In this document: positions 10,845 to 23,196 of the stretch, piece after piece
Layout of the letters: every line of letters begins with the position of its first letter
Position numbering within the stretch: position 1 is the stretch's first letter
Assembly: GCA_029255685.2 (NCBI GenBank)
Contig: CM055316.2
Coordinates: 68,711,237 to 68,775,236, forward strand
Source of the DNA: Silene conica
Taxonomy: Eukaryota > Streptophyta > Magnoliopsida > Caryophyllales > Caryophyllaceae
Reading direction: 5' to 3'
Length of the DNA: 64,000 bases
Notes under the pieces: generated by a model
The model's input: the letters and a program-made list of their open reading frames with translations, nothing else
Database searches by the model: none
What the model was told of the DNA's origin: nothing
Made by a program: the position numbers and the translations under genes

Positions 10845-13800
10845 TTAGGTGCCACCGATTAAACCAATTTCCAATCGCAAAGTCTCAAAGCGTTCTCTAG
10901 CCAATGGTTTAGTGAAGATATCTGCCCATTGTTTTTCCGTACTACAAAATTCCAATTTTATATTTTTCTTTTCAACATGGTCTCTTAGAAAGTGGTGTCT
11001 AATTTCAATATGTTTGGTCCTCGAGTGCTGGGCTGGGTTTTTAGATATAATTATAGCACTCGTATTATCACATAATATAGGCACACATCCAACATCAACA
11101 CCATAATCATGTAACTGTTGCTTTAACCATAAAAGTTGAGAACATACCAGTGCGGCTGCAATATATTCTGCTTCAGCAGTTGAGAGAGCGACAGAATTTT
11201 GTTTCTTGGATCCCCAAGATATTATACATGGACCTACAAAGGTAGCAAGTCCCGAGGTGCTTTTTCTGTCTAAAGAACATCCTGCATAATCCGCATCTGA
11301 ATATCCTACTAGATTAAAGTTACAGTCCATAGGATACCATAGATATAATTTTGAGGTTCCGATTAGGTATCTTAAAATTCTTTTAACTGCAATCATATGT
11401 GATTCTTTTGGTGCAGATTGGAATCTCGCACAAACACAGACACTAAACATTATATCTGGACGACTTGCTGTAAGATAAAGAAGTGAGTCAATCATACCTC
11501 TGTAAGTAGTTTCATCTACAGACTTACCATCTTCGTCTTTGGTTAACTTCTTATCTGTGACCATTGGAGTAGGCATTGCATGAGAGGTTTCCATTCCAAA
11601 TTTCTTTAGTAACTCCTTGACGTATTTTTGTTGATGAACTTTGATTCCTTCTTCAGTTTGTTGTATTTGAAGTCCAAGGAAGAATTTTAGTTCTCCCATC
11701 ATACTCATTTCGAACTCAGAAGTCATCAACTCAGAGAAGTACTTGCAAAACTTTTTATTAGTTGAGCCAAAAATGATATCGTCAACATAGATCTGAACGA
11801 CTAGTAGATCTGAGTTTTCACTTTTAAGAAATAGGGTTTTATCTACAGACCCTCTCTTGAATCCACTCTCCAATAGGAATTTTGATAATCTGTCGTACCA
11901 TGCCCTAGGTGCTTGTTTCAGACCATATAGTGCTTTGTCCAATTTGAATACATGATCCTTGAGTTTGCTGTCAGGAAATCCAGGTTGTTCAACAAATACT
12001 TCCTCTTGGAGATAGCCATTAAGAAAGGCAGTCTTAACGTCCATCTGAAAAAGTTTCATTCCCTTGTGTGCTGCAAATGCAATGAGTAGTCTTATTGCCT
12101 CAAGACGAGCAACAGGAGCAAAGGTTTCGTCATAATCGATCCCTTCCTGTTGGTTGTATCCTTGAACCACTAGTCTGGCCTTATTTCGCACAATGACTCC
12201 AGTGTCATCCAATTTGTTTCTGAATACCCATCTAGTTCCAATGACAGTTCTGTCCTTAGGTCAAGGAACAAGATGCCAAACTTTGTTTCTTTCAAATTGC
12301 TGGAGTTCTTCTTGCATGGCAACTATCCAGTCTGGTTCTGCGAGGGCTTCCTTAATATTTGAAGGTTCAATGGTGGAGAGAAAGGAGTAGAATGAGCAAA
12401 AGTTGTTTAAGCTCCTTCGAGTTTGAACTCCATCTGTCAGGCTTCCTATGACATTGTCCAAAGGATGAGAGCCTTTGTATCTCCAATTCCTTGATTGATC
12501 ATTTGCATTCCCTGAACTTGACTCGGGATATTGACTTGTTCCCCCTGAATCCAAACCTGAGTTTATAGTAGGGTCAGGTATAACTCTGGCCTCTTCCCTT
12601 TGGTTTTGATTCAAAGTTACAGCTTCATTAGCTGTAACTCTGGGTTCCAAGTCATTGGTTTGAGAGTTATTTACAGTATCATCAACTGTAGTTTCATCTC
12701 TCGTACCATTTTCTCCCAAGTTGAGTTCATCATGAATTCCTTGAGGTTCTCCTTCTTCAATTTCCATTTCAGGAGGATCTTCCCTTGATAACCTGAAATC
12801 AGGTTCGTCTAGGTTTTCTTCTATATCCTGTAGTGGCTTATCGAAGACATTATTCTCATCAAAGATAACATGAATACTTTCCTCTATGCATAAAGTACGT
12901 TTGTTAAAAACTTTGTAGGCTTTACTATGATCTGAATATCCTATAAAGATTGCTTCATCACTTCTAGGGTCGAATTTGCTTAATCTGTTTTTACCATTGT
13001 TGTGAACAAAGCATTTACTACCAAAGCATCTTAAATGAGATATGTTTGGTTTACGACCTCGAAGAAGTTCATAAGGTGTCTTTTTAAGGATAGGTCTAAT
13101 CATAGCACGGTTATGAATATAGCAAGCTGTACTTATAGCCTCAGCCCAAAAGTTTCTAGGTAGGCCACTACAAAGAAGCATTGTTCGAGCCATGTCTTCT
13201 AGGGTTCTGTTCATTCGTTCTACGACTCCATTTTGTTGTGGGGTTCTAGGGGCCGAGAAGTTATGTCCAACACCATTGGTTTTACAGAACTCAATGAAAG
13301 CATGATTGTCGAACTCAGTTCCATGGTCAGTACGGATTGTTACTAGGTTTGATTTATATTTGTTTTGGACAAGTTTCATGAGACTAACAAATTCATCGAA
13401 TGTTTCGTCTTTAGAGTGAAGAAAGATTGGCCAAACAAATCTAGAGTAATCATCAACTAGAACGAAAACGTACCTGGAACCACCTCTGCTTCTTACCTTC
13501 ATAGGGCCACATAGATCCATGTGTACTAGTTCAAGAGCTTGTTCTGTGCTTACCACTCTTTTTGGCTTAAAAGATGATCTGACGTGTTTACATCGTGCAC
13601 ATGTGTCACACATCTTTTCTTGATCAAATTTGATCTTTGGAAGACCTTCGACCAAGTCCCATCTTTTCAGCTTACTTAGAATAGGTGAGCTAATATGACC
13701 AAATCTCTTGTGCCATAGACATGGATCATCTAACGTAACTTTCATGCATGATAGAGAATCAGTAGGTACAACATTTAAATCAATCATATAAACATTTTTC

Positions 13801-14138
13801 ATCCTGTGACCTTCAAGTATCACTTTACTGGTGCCTTCTAAGATTATACGACATATATCTGAATGAAAAACCACTTTATTTCCTTTGTCACATAATTGAG
13901 ATATACTGATAAGATTGTGTTTGAGACCATTTACAAGGTATACATCATTTATAGCATGAGAGGATGAAATACCTATCTTACCAATTCCAATGATCTTTCC
14001 CTTTTTGTTATCACCGAATGTGACTTTACCTCCGTCAAAAGGTTTTAGGGTTTGGAATAGGTTTACGTCGTCTGTCATATGTCTTGAGCATCCACTGTCG
14101 AGATACCATAGGTTATTTTCCTTGGCGACAAACTGCAC
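10845..14138 (-). pseudogene. copia pol of copy A, one nonsense codon
   Basis: Same domain order as the intact copy B pol: protease ([10 protein letters not shown]), zinc-binding and catalytic integrase, RVT_2 reverse transcriptase with YVDD, RNase H. The frame runs from 14138 to a TGA at 12261-12263, where copy B has CGA (Arg) just after KVWHLVP, and resumes without frame change to the stop at 10845. Other differences include loss of one Pro codon in EQPPGFPD and Gly-to-Asp in the RNase H-proximal [11 protein letters not shown]-to-TGA is what deamination of a methylated CpG gives. The copy is therefore probably inactive in RT and RNase H. Confidence 0.9.
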
Positions 14139-14235
14139 AAATAATTTTAAAGACAGGATTTAGGTACCCAAGCATACTTGGGTCCTTTGTTGTTAGTAAT
14201 CACAAATACATCTTCCTTTTTAACCCAGACTTGTC

Positions 14236-16482
14236 TTACATGGTCTTTCTATATTGGTAGTAGTTGGGTTTTGATGTTTTTGTGTAGGTCTTAGTCTGGA
14301 CTCTTGGTGACCAATTTTTGTGTGTAGTTTGAGGAGTTTGTTTGGTTCTATTTCTCTTTTCTTCGTAATCAAATGTCATGTCATAGAACCATCTGTGGTC
14401 AATATTTCTTTCCTCAGTTTTATTATTATCACTATCAGAGATAGAAATAGTGTCGCTTGGAGTTCCTAAGGATTTAACAAACTTAACTCCGGTTTTAAAA
14501 TCTTGTGCGTGTTTTACACAGTTTTCTCGGAGGTGTCCAGTATGACCACAATAAGTGCATATTAAATACTCAGGAAGGTCGGCATATTTTCTTCTTCTAA
14601 AGTCTCTATCTGTTGGACTTTGTTTACACTTTGAGTGATCCCTTCTTCCATAACATTCGTGACCTAAACCTATCTTCATGTTGTTGTCGGATTGTTTAGT
14701 TAGGAAGTTTAGAACGTTAGTGCTTCCTTCCCACTTATCGTGAACTTTCCGAGCATGAAGAAGGAGGTCTTTCAAGGAGTCTATTTCTTTCTTACATTCA
14801 CTGTGGTCAGTGTTGCTAGACTCTTTTAGGTTTTGAATGTCTTTATGGAAGTCAGACACAATTTTGGCATGTTCTTTCTTGATTTTAGATATACTGAATT
14901 CTAGATCCATGATTTTGCTTTCGAGAATCTCAACTTCTTCTTGATGAGTCTCATCTTCGACCATAGTCGAGGATTCTGACTTAAGCCGTTCATTAACCTT
15001 TCTTAATTCTGAAGTTATAGCTTCATTAGCTATAACTTTAGATTGAAGCTCTTTAATGTTGAGTTTTAGTTTTGAGGTTATAGCTTCATTAGCTATAACT
15101 TTAGACTCAAGAACCTTTTTCTCAGACATAACTGTTTCCAACTTAGCATTTACTTCAATGCTTATTTTGGATTTCAGTTTCTTAGCTTTGGCTTTCAGAA
15201 GTTGATTTTCCTCAGCAATATCGAGGATCTGCTCTTTCAAGTCATCTAACTCAAGATTTTGTTCATGACATTGGTCTAGGGTTTTCTCAAAATATTTAAT
15301 TAGCATAGCCTTAGATAAGTTTTTAACTTGACTTTTGAGTTGAAGAAAATTTACCTCTTCGTCGTCGTCGTCTGAGTCTGATTCTCCAAGGAGACACATA
15401 TTTGATGCGTCATCTTCATCATTGTCGCTTGAGATTAGATCTAGGCTGACGTTGCTTAGGCATAGGTTTGCTACCTCTTCTTCTTCAGAGTCCTCGTCAT
15501 CTTCAGATTCTAATTCTCCCCAGCATGACGCAAGCATTACTTTCTTAAACTCTGTTTTGGTCTTTTCTCTTTTTGACTTGTCTTTAATTTTGTCCCAACT
15601 TGGACAATCTTTGATCATATGGTCTTGTTGTCCACACTTGAAACATCCTCTTTTGAAGAATGTTTGTTTGGAGTCAGTTTTCTTTTTGTCGAACGTTTTG
15701 TTGTTGGAGTTTTTGTATCTACCTTTGAAAACTGCTTTCTTAAATCGTCTAGCGAATAAAACTGTTTCATCCTCAAGTTCTTCTTCGCTTACTTCGCTTG
15801 TGGAGGCTTGTAAAGCGACTCCCTTTCCTTTGGGATCATCATCGTTTTTATTTAGTATGATCTCGTGAGCCATTAAGGATCCAATCAATTCTTGGTAAGT
15901 GATTTTAGATAAATCACGTGCTTCCTCTATGGCCGTGACCTTAGGTTGCCACTTTTTGGTGAGACTCCTAAGAATCTTACGAATGATATCCTCAGAATCG
16001 ATCTTTTTGCCAAGGTTCCGCAGTTCATTAATAATACAAGAAAATCGTGCAGACATGCTATCAATAGATTCATTCTTTTCCATATTGAAAAGTTCATATC
16101 TTTGAACGAGCAAGTCTATATCTATACGATGTTTCCTGACTGCGGATGTTCCTTCATAAGCAAGTTCGAGACTATCCCATATTTCCTTAGCGGAACTACA
16201 GGATGAGAATCTATCGAATTCTGAGGTTATCATACCGTTCTGTAGGAGGCTCATGGCCTTAGAGTTTTTCTCTGCAATTTTGTAGTCACTTTCCACATAA
16301 TCGCTTTCCATCTTTTCATAGGTTGTTCCATTGGCGGCGGCGACCAAGATCTTCTTTGGTCCAGTTTGGATGATCTTCCAACATTCCCAATCACAACCCT
16401 TGATGTAATGAGTCATCATATTTTTCCATAAACTGTAGTTTTTGCCATCGAAGATGGGGCACTTGAGATGCTTGGAATCCAT
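14236..16482 (-). CDS. copia Gag of copy A, C-terminally shortened
   Basis: A Gag polyprotein of about 748 aa starting at the ATG at 16480-16482 ([13 protein letters not shown]); the open frame extends further upstream but only with a GTG. It has the UBN2-type capsid region, CCHC knuckle [14 protein letters not shown], acidic stretch, long coiled coil, and a second knuckle [15 protein letters not shown] one-base deletion relative to copy B near 14240 changes RKTYVRQVW to RKTM-stop and removes about 28 residues. A 6-bp duplication adds two residues (DIDLL instead of DLL) in the capsid region. Confidence 0.85.
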   Translation of the reverse strand: MDSKHLKCPIFDGKNYSLWKNMMTHYIKGCDWECWKIIQTGPKKILVAAANGTTYEKMESDYVESDYKIAEKNSKAMSLLQNGMITSEFDRFSSCSSAKEIWDSLELAYEGTSAVRKHRIDIDLLVQRYELFNMEKNESIDSMSARFSCIINELRNLGKKIDSEDIIRKILRSLTKKWQPKVTAIEEARDLSKITYQELIGSLMAHEIILNKNDDDPKGKGVALQASTSEVSEEELEDETVLFARRFKKAVFKGRYKNSNNKTFDKKKTDSKQTFFKRGCFKCGQQDHMIKDCPSWDKIKDKSKREKTKTEFKKVMLASCWGELESEDDEDSEEEEVANLCLSNVSLDLISSDNDEDDASNMCLLGESDSDDDDEEVNFLQLKSQVKNLSKAMLIKYFEKTLDQCHEQNLELDDLKEQILDIAEENQLLKAKAKKLKSKISIEVNAKLETVMSEKKVLESKVIANEAITSKLKLNIKELQSKVIANEAITSELRKVNERLKSESSTMVEDETHQEEVEILESKIMDLEFSISKIKKEHAKIVSDFHKDIQNLKESSNTDHSECKKEIDSLKDLLLHARKVHDKWEGSTNVLNFLTKQSDNNMKIGLGHECYGRRDHSKCKQSPTDRDFRRRKYADLPEYLICTYCGHTGHLRENCVKHAQDFKTGVKFVKSLGTPSDTISISDSDNNKTEERNIDHRWFYDMTFDYEEKRNRTKQTPQTTHKNWSPRVQTKTYTKTSKPNYYQYRKTM

Positions 16483-16555
16483 TGATGAAAGAGTATATAA
16501 TATAGAATCAATAGAAGGATCAAAACTCACGCGGCTAGGCGATCAAGAGCACGAG

Positions 16556-16567
16556 GCTCTGATACCA
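16556..16567 (-). promoter_or_regulatory. Primer-binding site of copy A
   Basis: Minus strand TGGTATCAGAGC, complementary to the 3' end of initiator methionine tRNA, two bases inside LTR 2. Confidence 0.9.
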
Positions 16568-16569
16568 AT

Positions 16570-18048
16570 TGAAGAGTCTATTGATATGATATACTCAAGA
16601 AGGGGGGGGTTGAATTGAGTATGCCTTCTTTTTAAATCTTCTTCGATGTGTATAAGTTTGTATGATGATCGTTGAGTAGAGCAAGTAATAAAGAGAGACA
16701 CGATATTTTTGAAGTGGTTCAGTCTCACACTCTGAGACCTACGTCCATTATTCTCGATTAATAAAATTAGTACCAACTCTGGATTACAATTTTATCAACC
16801 CTACTCGTGCGACTTTGATGTTAGTCACAACTCAATCTAGATACCGTTAAATATCTAGCTACGACAAATACCGTTAAATATTTGTCTTACAATGAGTACC
16901 GCTAAATACTCGTTCTATCTTACGTTAATAAGATAAAGTCTTCTATGAGTTTCTTCTTGTTCACAATCTTGAATAAATAAGATCAATGCTTGAGCACTTG
17001 AATCTTGAATATGACAATTAAAGCTCGGATCTTGAAGAACACGATCGGCGGTTTTCTCTCTTGATTTTCGTGTATATGTGTGTATATGTTTCTTAAGCAT
17101 TAATGTGTCATAGGTAGTCTATTTATATAGAATATGTATCTAGGTAATTCAAACCCTAGATGATTTAGGAATATTACTAAAACTAGAATACTAGTCTTTT
17201 AGTAATACTACCTTAAATCTAATCTTAATATATTTAGGAAAGATTTAATAATATACTTTATGTATTATATAAGGAATTTATTTCCTAATTCATATTTAGG
17301 AAAGATCTTTATATAATAAACAACTAGTATCCTTATTAAATCAACTTCCTAAACCATGTCAAAGATAATAAAATATATTACCATAATATAATCTTAGTTT
17401 GTTTAGGACATTAAATAAATACATAATATTTACTTAATTTAATCCCATACGAATTATGGAATCGTGACATGATACACGTTTCCAAAGTCGTACCAAACTA
17501 ATATATCCGATTATATTATTTGACAAATAAGATCATATAAAAATCCTTAGTTTATTTTAGTAATAAATAATTATCTCATAAGAAAATTATTTATTCCTAT
17601 TTTAACCAAAAGATATTTTATATAATCCTATTAAGATTAACAATTCTATACTTACAATAAAATACCAATTAACATTAATTGTACACGATATTACTTGGAA
17701 ACAAACGTTTCAACTTAAACACATATATATTCCGATCATTTCTTCATGATATAGAGTTATAGCTACGGGCTATAACTAGAACCAATCTTGTACTAAAGCT
17801 TATAGTTGATAAATATAACTTTAGTTCGTTATGCTCGCTTGTGATCTTCTATCAATCTTCGACTTAGTCAATTCATTGACTAATATGCTTGAATCTTTTA
17901 TACTTGATTGATTAGATCTTGTTACTAATGTTCTGTACACTTAGCACACGATTATACATACGAGTATATAATATATAAATAGCTAGACTTGTCATTATCA
18001 AAACATAAACATATATACTATATATATATTTGAATATATGGTTCAACA
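16570..18048 (-). repeat. LTR 2 (shared central LTR, chimeric)
   Basis: 1479 bp. It serves as 5' LTR for copy A (primer site at 16556-16567) and 3' LTR for copy B (polypurine tract at 18049-18062). From 16570 to about 17090 it shares diagnostic bases with LTR 1 against LTR 3; from about 17850 to 18048 it shares them with LTR 3 against LTR 1. The stretch between is almost identical in all three. Confidence 0.9.
17119..17130 (-). promoter_or_regulatory. LTR 2 TATA box
   Basis: CTATATAAATAG on the minus strand. It would drive copy A transcription toward lower coordinates. Confidence 0.65.
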
Positions 18049-18062
18049 AATTCCCCCTTTTT
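18049..18062 (-). promoter_or_regulatory. Polypurine tract of copy B
   Basis: Minus strand AAAAAGGGGGAATT directly abuts LTR 2. Additional G-rich motifs lie near 18106 and 18255. Confidence 0.75.
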
Positions 18063-19891
18063 GATGATGACAAGTCTCTCTTAGATTTCGTGTCTAAGTG
18101 TATGTTCCCCCTCAATATAATAATGGTCATTCATAGCAAAGATTCACTTAGGGTTTCTATCTTCTATCTATCCCATATCCTTTAAGAACCCTAAGAGACA
18201 ATGGATTACGACAAGGAGCAAGCTTAGGCAAATTCTAATCTAAGTCGCATTTTTCCCCCTCTTGACATCATCGAAAAGATGAGAACAAAGACATAAAACG
18301 ACTAGAATAATACACTACGAAACACGAATAAGCATGCATCAAAGACGTAATATACAAACACACATAATATCATACAATTGCAAGTACGAGTGTGAGAAAT
18401 ATACACAACCAAACCGAATATACTATGCCACTGGGCGAATATAGGTCAAATATGAGAAAATTGGGCCGGCTTGGATAATGTTTTTAGATGGGCCACAAAT
18501 TTAACAAAAGATACCAAGGGATTAGGCAATATAAGGACTAGTGGGCCTCAGATTTTGTTGGGCTAAAGATAGTTTCAGAGTTGGGCTAGGATATGAGTAA
18601 GGATTTGAGAAAGTCCATTCCAGACTTAAACACAACAGCCAAAAATACCGAAAACGAATTAAAACAAGAACAGAGTATGAGCACCGCAATTCTGATTACG
18701 GACGAGAGCAAGAATCATGGCTTCTTGGCATATAGACGTAATCTGGACGCGAACACCAACCTTCTCAACTCTCTTATCAATTAATTTTTATTTTTTTTTT
18801 ATTATTCATCCACGCCCTTAGCTCGGGTTCACGACTTGAATTGCCACATCTACCGCTATCACCCATGCTTTCATTCTCCTTTTTAACTTCATATAAACTA
18901 AGAATCCCATCCATCTTAGCATCCAATCCCTCAAACGATGGAGAAACATCCGGTTTTTGTTCACCACTTATACTTTGCCAAAAGGTAAATCAATGTCATC
19001 AAGGTAAATACCCATGAGTTTGATGATTTTGTCACACATACGTTTTCTTGGTATGACACCATAACTCGCTTTGTCAATAGCACCTTTCTTGAACAAAATC
19101 TCTGACACCCACAATTGTCGAGCTCCCCTTTTCTTTAACCAACACATTAGAATCTTGAAACAAATCTAGAAACAAATCAACGAAGCTAAAATTACCTTCG
19201 TCCCTTCAACCGATTGTACAACACCACAGCTTCACAACAATAGAGTTTGTTCCGACCAACCAATTTAACTCTAGCGAATACTTAAGGACTACAGGTGAGT
19301 CTTGATTAAGTTTGCGACGTTTCCCGGTGTCGGTCGTCGGAATGAACACGAAGATGGGTGTTGGGGACGGTGGAGGTGATGGTGGGTTGATTGTATTGCT
19401 TTTGCCAGAGGCATGATCGTATTTTTGGAGGTTTCTTTGGTTTTGGTAATGGAGGTTTAATGGGAGGTAATTATTTGGGGATTTGGGTTTTTGGTGAAGA
19501 CGGTAAGAGGGAGTTAGGGGTAGTAAATATGTAGAATCAATAGAGTGATGGTGAGGTGACACGTGGCAGGTCATGGTGGATGTAGTGGGGTAGGTTCACA
19601 CGATTTTCGTTTAGGGTAAGATACGTTTTCCTTTTTTTTTTTATTTGAATAATATGTATTATTACTATTATATAGGTGTATATATTGTAGGTTTGATCAT
19701 AATATATGACGTAATATTATTGTGAGATTCGGTTGTGCACACATACATACATGAATTGCATAACATAATCATGTTCACATAATTTATCATCGAATACATA
19801 CATACACATGCAGCGGAGTATACGGACACAGTCATATAATCTCATCTAAACCGTAGTCAATCATTGGGTTATTTTTGCTTTTAAGATTTGA
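18063..19891 (-). other. Post-pol spacer of copy B
   Basis: 1.83 kb spacer homologous to that of copy A but clearly more diverged from it than the gag-pol regions, with several indels (for example a deletion near 18480 and substitutions throughout 18780-19260). Broken remnants of the third ORF are seen near 18890-19200. The 122-aa Pro-rich frame at 19206-19574 lies on the same strand; I do not recognise it. Confidence 0.5.
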
Positions 19892-22800
19892 TTAGGTGCC
19901 ACCGATTAAACCAATTTCCAATCGCAAAGTCTCAAAGCGTTCTCTAGCCAATGGTTTAGTGAAGATATCTGCCCACTGTTTTTCCGTACTACAAAATTCC
20001 AATTTTATATTTTTCTTTTCAACATGGTCTCTAAGGAAATGATGTCTAATCTCAATATGTTTAGTTCTCGAGTGTTGGGCTGGGTTTTTAGATATAATTA
20101 TAGCACTCGTATTATCACATAATATAGGCACGCATCCAACATCAACACCATAATCATGTAACTGTTGCTTTAACCATAAAAGTTGAGAACATACCAGTGC
20201 GGCTGCAATATATTCTGCTTCAGCAGTTGAGAGAGCGACAGAATTTTGTTTCTTGGATCCCCAAGATATAATACAGGGACCTACAAAGGTAGCAAGTCCG
20301 GAGGTACTTTTTCTGTCTAAAGAACACCCTGCATAATCCGCATCTGAATATCCTACTAAGTTAAAGTTACAGTCCATAGGATACCATAGATATAATTTAG
20401 AGGTTCCGATTAGGTATCTTAATATTCTTTTAACTGCAATCATGTGTGATTCTTTTGGTGCAGATTGGAATCTCGCACAAACACAGACACTAAACATTAT
20501 ATCTGGACGACTTGCTGTAAGATAAAGAAGTGAGCCAATCATACCTCTGTAAGTTGTTTCATCTACAGACTTACCATCTTCGTCTTTGGTTAACTTCTTA
20601 TCTGTGACCATTGGAGTAGGCATTGCATGAGAGGTTTCCATTCCAAATTTCTTTAGTAACTCCTTGACGTATTTTTGTTGATGAACTTTGATTCCTTCTT
20701 CAGTTTGTTGTATTTGAAGTCCAAGGAAGAACTTTAGTTCTCCCATCATACTCATCTCGAACTCAGAAGTCATCAACTCAGAGAAGTACTTGCACAACTT
20801 TTTATTAGTTGAGCCAAAAATAATATCGTCAACATAGATCTGAACGACTAGTAGATCTGAGTTTTCACTTTTAAGAAATAGGGTTTTATCTACAGGCCCT
20901 CTCTTGAATCCACTCTCCAATAGGAATTTTGATAATCTGTCGTACCATGCCCTAGGTGCTTGTTTCAGGCCATATAGTGCTTTGTCCAATTTGAATACAT
21001 GATCCTTGAGTTTGCTGTCAGGAAATCCAGGAGGTTGTTCAACAAATACTTCCTCTTGGAGATAGCCATTAAGAAATGCAGTCTTAACGTCCATCTGAAA
21101 AAGTTTCATTCCCTTGTGTGCTGCAAATGCAATGAGTAGTCTTATTGCCTCAAGACGAGCAACAGGAGCAAAGGTTTCGTCATAATCGATCCCTTCCTGT
21201 TGGTTGTATCCTTGAACTACTAGTCTGGCCTTATTTCGCACAATGACTCCAGTGTCATCCAATTTGTTTCTGAATACCCATCTAGTTCCAATGACAGTTC
21301 TGTCCTTAGGTCGAGGAACAAGATGCCAAACTTTGTTTCTTTCAAATTGCTGGAGTTCTTCTTGCATGGCAACTATCCAGTCTGGTTCTGCGAGAGCTTC
21401 CTTGATATTTGAAGGTTCAATGGTGGAGAGGAAGGAGTAAAATGAGCAAAAGTTATTTAAGCTCCTTCTAGTTTGAACTCCATCTGTCAGGCTTCCTATG
21501 ACATTGTCCAAAGGATGAGAGCCTTTGTATCTCCAATTCCTTGATTGATCATTTGCATTCCCTGAACTTGACTCGGGATCTTGACTTGTTCCCCCTGAAT
21601 CCAAACCTGGGTTTATAGTAGGGTCAGGTATAACTCTGGCCTTTTCCCTTTGGTTTTGATTCAAAGTTACAGTTTCATTAGCTGTAACTCTGGGTTCCAA
21701 GTCATTGGTTTGAGAGTTATCTACAGTATCATCAACTGTAGTTTCATCTCTCGCACCATTTTCTCCCAAGGTAAGTTCATCATGAATTCCTTGAGGTTCT
21801 CCTTCTTCAATTTCCATTTCAGGAGGATCTTCCCTTGATAACCTGAAATCAGGTTCGTCTAGGTTTTCCTCTATATCCTGTAACGGCTTATCGAAGACAT
21901 TATTCTCATCAAAGATAACATGAATACTTTCCTCTATGCATAAAGTACGTTTGTTAAAAACTTTGTAGGCTTTACTATGATCTGAATATCCTATAAAGAT
22001 TGCTTCATCACTTCTAGGGTCGAATTTGCTTAATTTGTTTTTACCATTGTTGTGAACAAAGCATTTACTACCAAAGCATCTTAAATGTGATATGTTTGGT
22101 TTGCGACCACGAAGAAGTTCATAAGGAGTCTTTTTAAGGATAGGTCTAATCATAGCACGGTTATGAATATAGCAAGCTGTACTAATAGCCTCAGCCCAAA
22201 AGTTTCTAGGTAGACCACTACAAAGAAGCATTGTTCTAGCCATGTCTTCTAGCGTTCTGTTCATTCGTTCTACGACTCCATTTTGTTGTGGGCTTCTAGG
22301 GGCCGAGAAGTTATGACCAACACCATTGGTTTTGCAGAACTCAATAAAAGCATGATTGTCGAACTCAGTTCCATGGTCAGTACGGATTGTTACTAGGTTT
22401 GATTTATATTTGTTTTGGACAAGTTTCATGAGACTAACAAATTCATCGAATGTTTCGTCTTTAGAATGAAGAAAGATTGGCCAAACAAATCTAGAGTAAT
22501 CATCAACTAGAACGAAAACGTACCTGGAACCACCTCTGCTTCTTACCTTCATAGGGCCACATAGATCCATGTGTACTAGTTCAAGAGCTTGTTCTGTGCT
22601 TACCACTCTTTTTGGCTTAAAGGATGATCTGACGTGTTTACATCGTGCACATGTGTCACACATCTTTTCTTGATCAAATTTGATCTTTGGAAGACCTTCG
22701 ACCAAGTCCCATCTTTTCAGCTTACTTAGAATAGGTGAGCTAATATGACCAAATCTCTTGTGCCATAGACATGGATCATCTAACGTAACTTTCATGCATG

Positions 22801-23188
22801 CTAGAGAATCAGTAGGTACAATATTTAAATCAATCATATAAACATTTTTCATCCTGTGACCTTCAAGTATTACTTTACTGGTGCCTTCTACGATAATACG
22901 GCATATATCTGAATGAAAGACCACTTTATTTCCTTTGTCACATAATTGAGATATACTGATAAGATTGTGTTTGAGACCACTTACAAGGTATACATCATTT
23001 ATCGCATGAGAGGATGAAATACCTATCTTACCAATTCCAATGATTTTTCCCTTTTTGTTATCACCGAAGGTGACCTTTCCTCCGTCAAAAGGTTTTAGGG
23101 TTTGGAATAGATTTACGTCGCCTGTCATATGTCTTGAGCATCCACTGTCGAGATACCATAGGTTATTTTCCTTGGCGACAAACTGCAC
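19892..23188 (-). CDS. copia Pol of copy B, intact
   Basis: An uninterrupted frame of 1098 codons. Visible parts: aspartic protease YLDSG (Asp14); GAG-pre-integrase zinc site H143, H148, C177, C180; integrase catalytic D208, D271, E307 ([24 protein letters not shown]); RVT_2 reverse transcriptase from about 635, with D700 ([12 protein letters not shown]) and YVDD at 785-788; RNase H with D949, E990, D1025; the tail ends [20 protein letters not shown]. All catalytic residues are present. The frame opens with GTG and lies -1 relative to gag, so it needs a frameshift, splicing or reinitiation to be made. Confidence 0.95.
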   Translation of the reverse strand: MQFVAKENNLWYLDSGCSRHMTGDVNLFQTLKPFDGGKVTFGDNKKGKIIGIGKIGISSSHAINDVYLVSGLKHNLISISQLCDKGNKVVFHSDICRIIVEGTSKVILEGHRMKNVYMIDLNIVPTDSLACMKVTLDDPCLWHKRFGHISSPILSKLKRWDLVEGLPKIKFDQEKMCDTCARCKHVRSSFKPKRVVSTEQALELVHMDLCGPMKVRSRGGSRYVFVLVDDYSRFVWPIFLHSKDETFDEFVSLMKLVQNKYKSNLVTIRTDHGTEFDNHAFIEFCKTNGVGHNFSAPRSPQQNGVVERMNRTLEDMARTMLLCSGLPRNFWAEAISTACYIHNRAMIRPILKKTPYELLRGRKPNISHLRCFGSKCFVHNNGKNKLSKFDPRSDEAIFIGYSDHSKAYKVFNKRTLCIEESIHVIFDENNVFDKPLQDIEENLDEPDFRLSREDPPEMEIEEGEPQGIHDELTLGENGARDETTVDDTVDNSQTNDLEPRVTANETVTLNQNQREKARVIPDPTINPGLDSGGTSQDPESSSGNANDQSRNWRYKGSHPLDNVIGSLTDGVQTRRSLNNFCSFYSFLSTIEPSNIKEALAEPDWIVAMQEELQQFERNKVWHLVPRPKDRTVIGTRWVFRNKLDDTGVIVRNKARLVVQGYNQQEGIDYDETFAPVARLEAIRLLIAFAAHKGMKLFQMDVKTAFLNGYLQEEVFVEQPPGFPDSKLKDHVFKLDKALYGLKQAPRAWYDRLSKFLLESGFKRGPVDKTLFLKSENSDLLVVQIYVDDIIFGSTNKKLCKYFSELMTSEFEMSMMGELKFFLGLQIQQTEEGIKVHQQKYVKELLKKFGMETSHAMPTPMVTDKKLTKDEDGKSVDETTYRGMIGSLLYLTASRPDIMFSVCVCARFQSAPKESHMIAVKRILRYLIGTSKLYLWYPMDCNFNLVGYSDADYAGCSLDRKSTSGLATFVGPCIISWGSKKQNSVALSTAEAEYIAAALVCSQLLWLKQQLHDYGVDVGCVPILCDNTSAIIISKNPAQHSRTKHIEIRHHFLRDHVEKKNIKLEFCSTEKQWADIFTKPLARERFETLRLEIGLIGGT

Positions 23189-23196
23189 AAATAATT

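Noticed and set aside
15422..15868. 148-aa Ser-rich frame on the plus strand
   Set aside because: It is the antisense shadow of the Glu/Asp-rich part of the copia Gag; the copy B counterpart is split.
19206..19574. 122-aa frame as a separate gene
   Set aside because: It lies in the copia post-pol spacer, is proline- and serine-biased, and is not kept in copy A.
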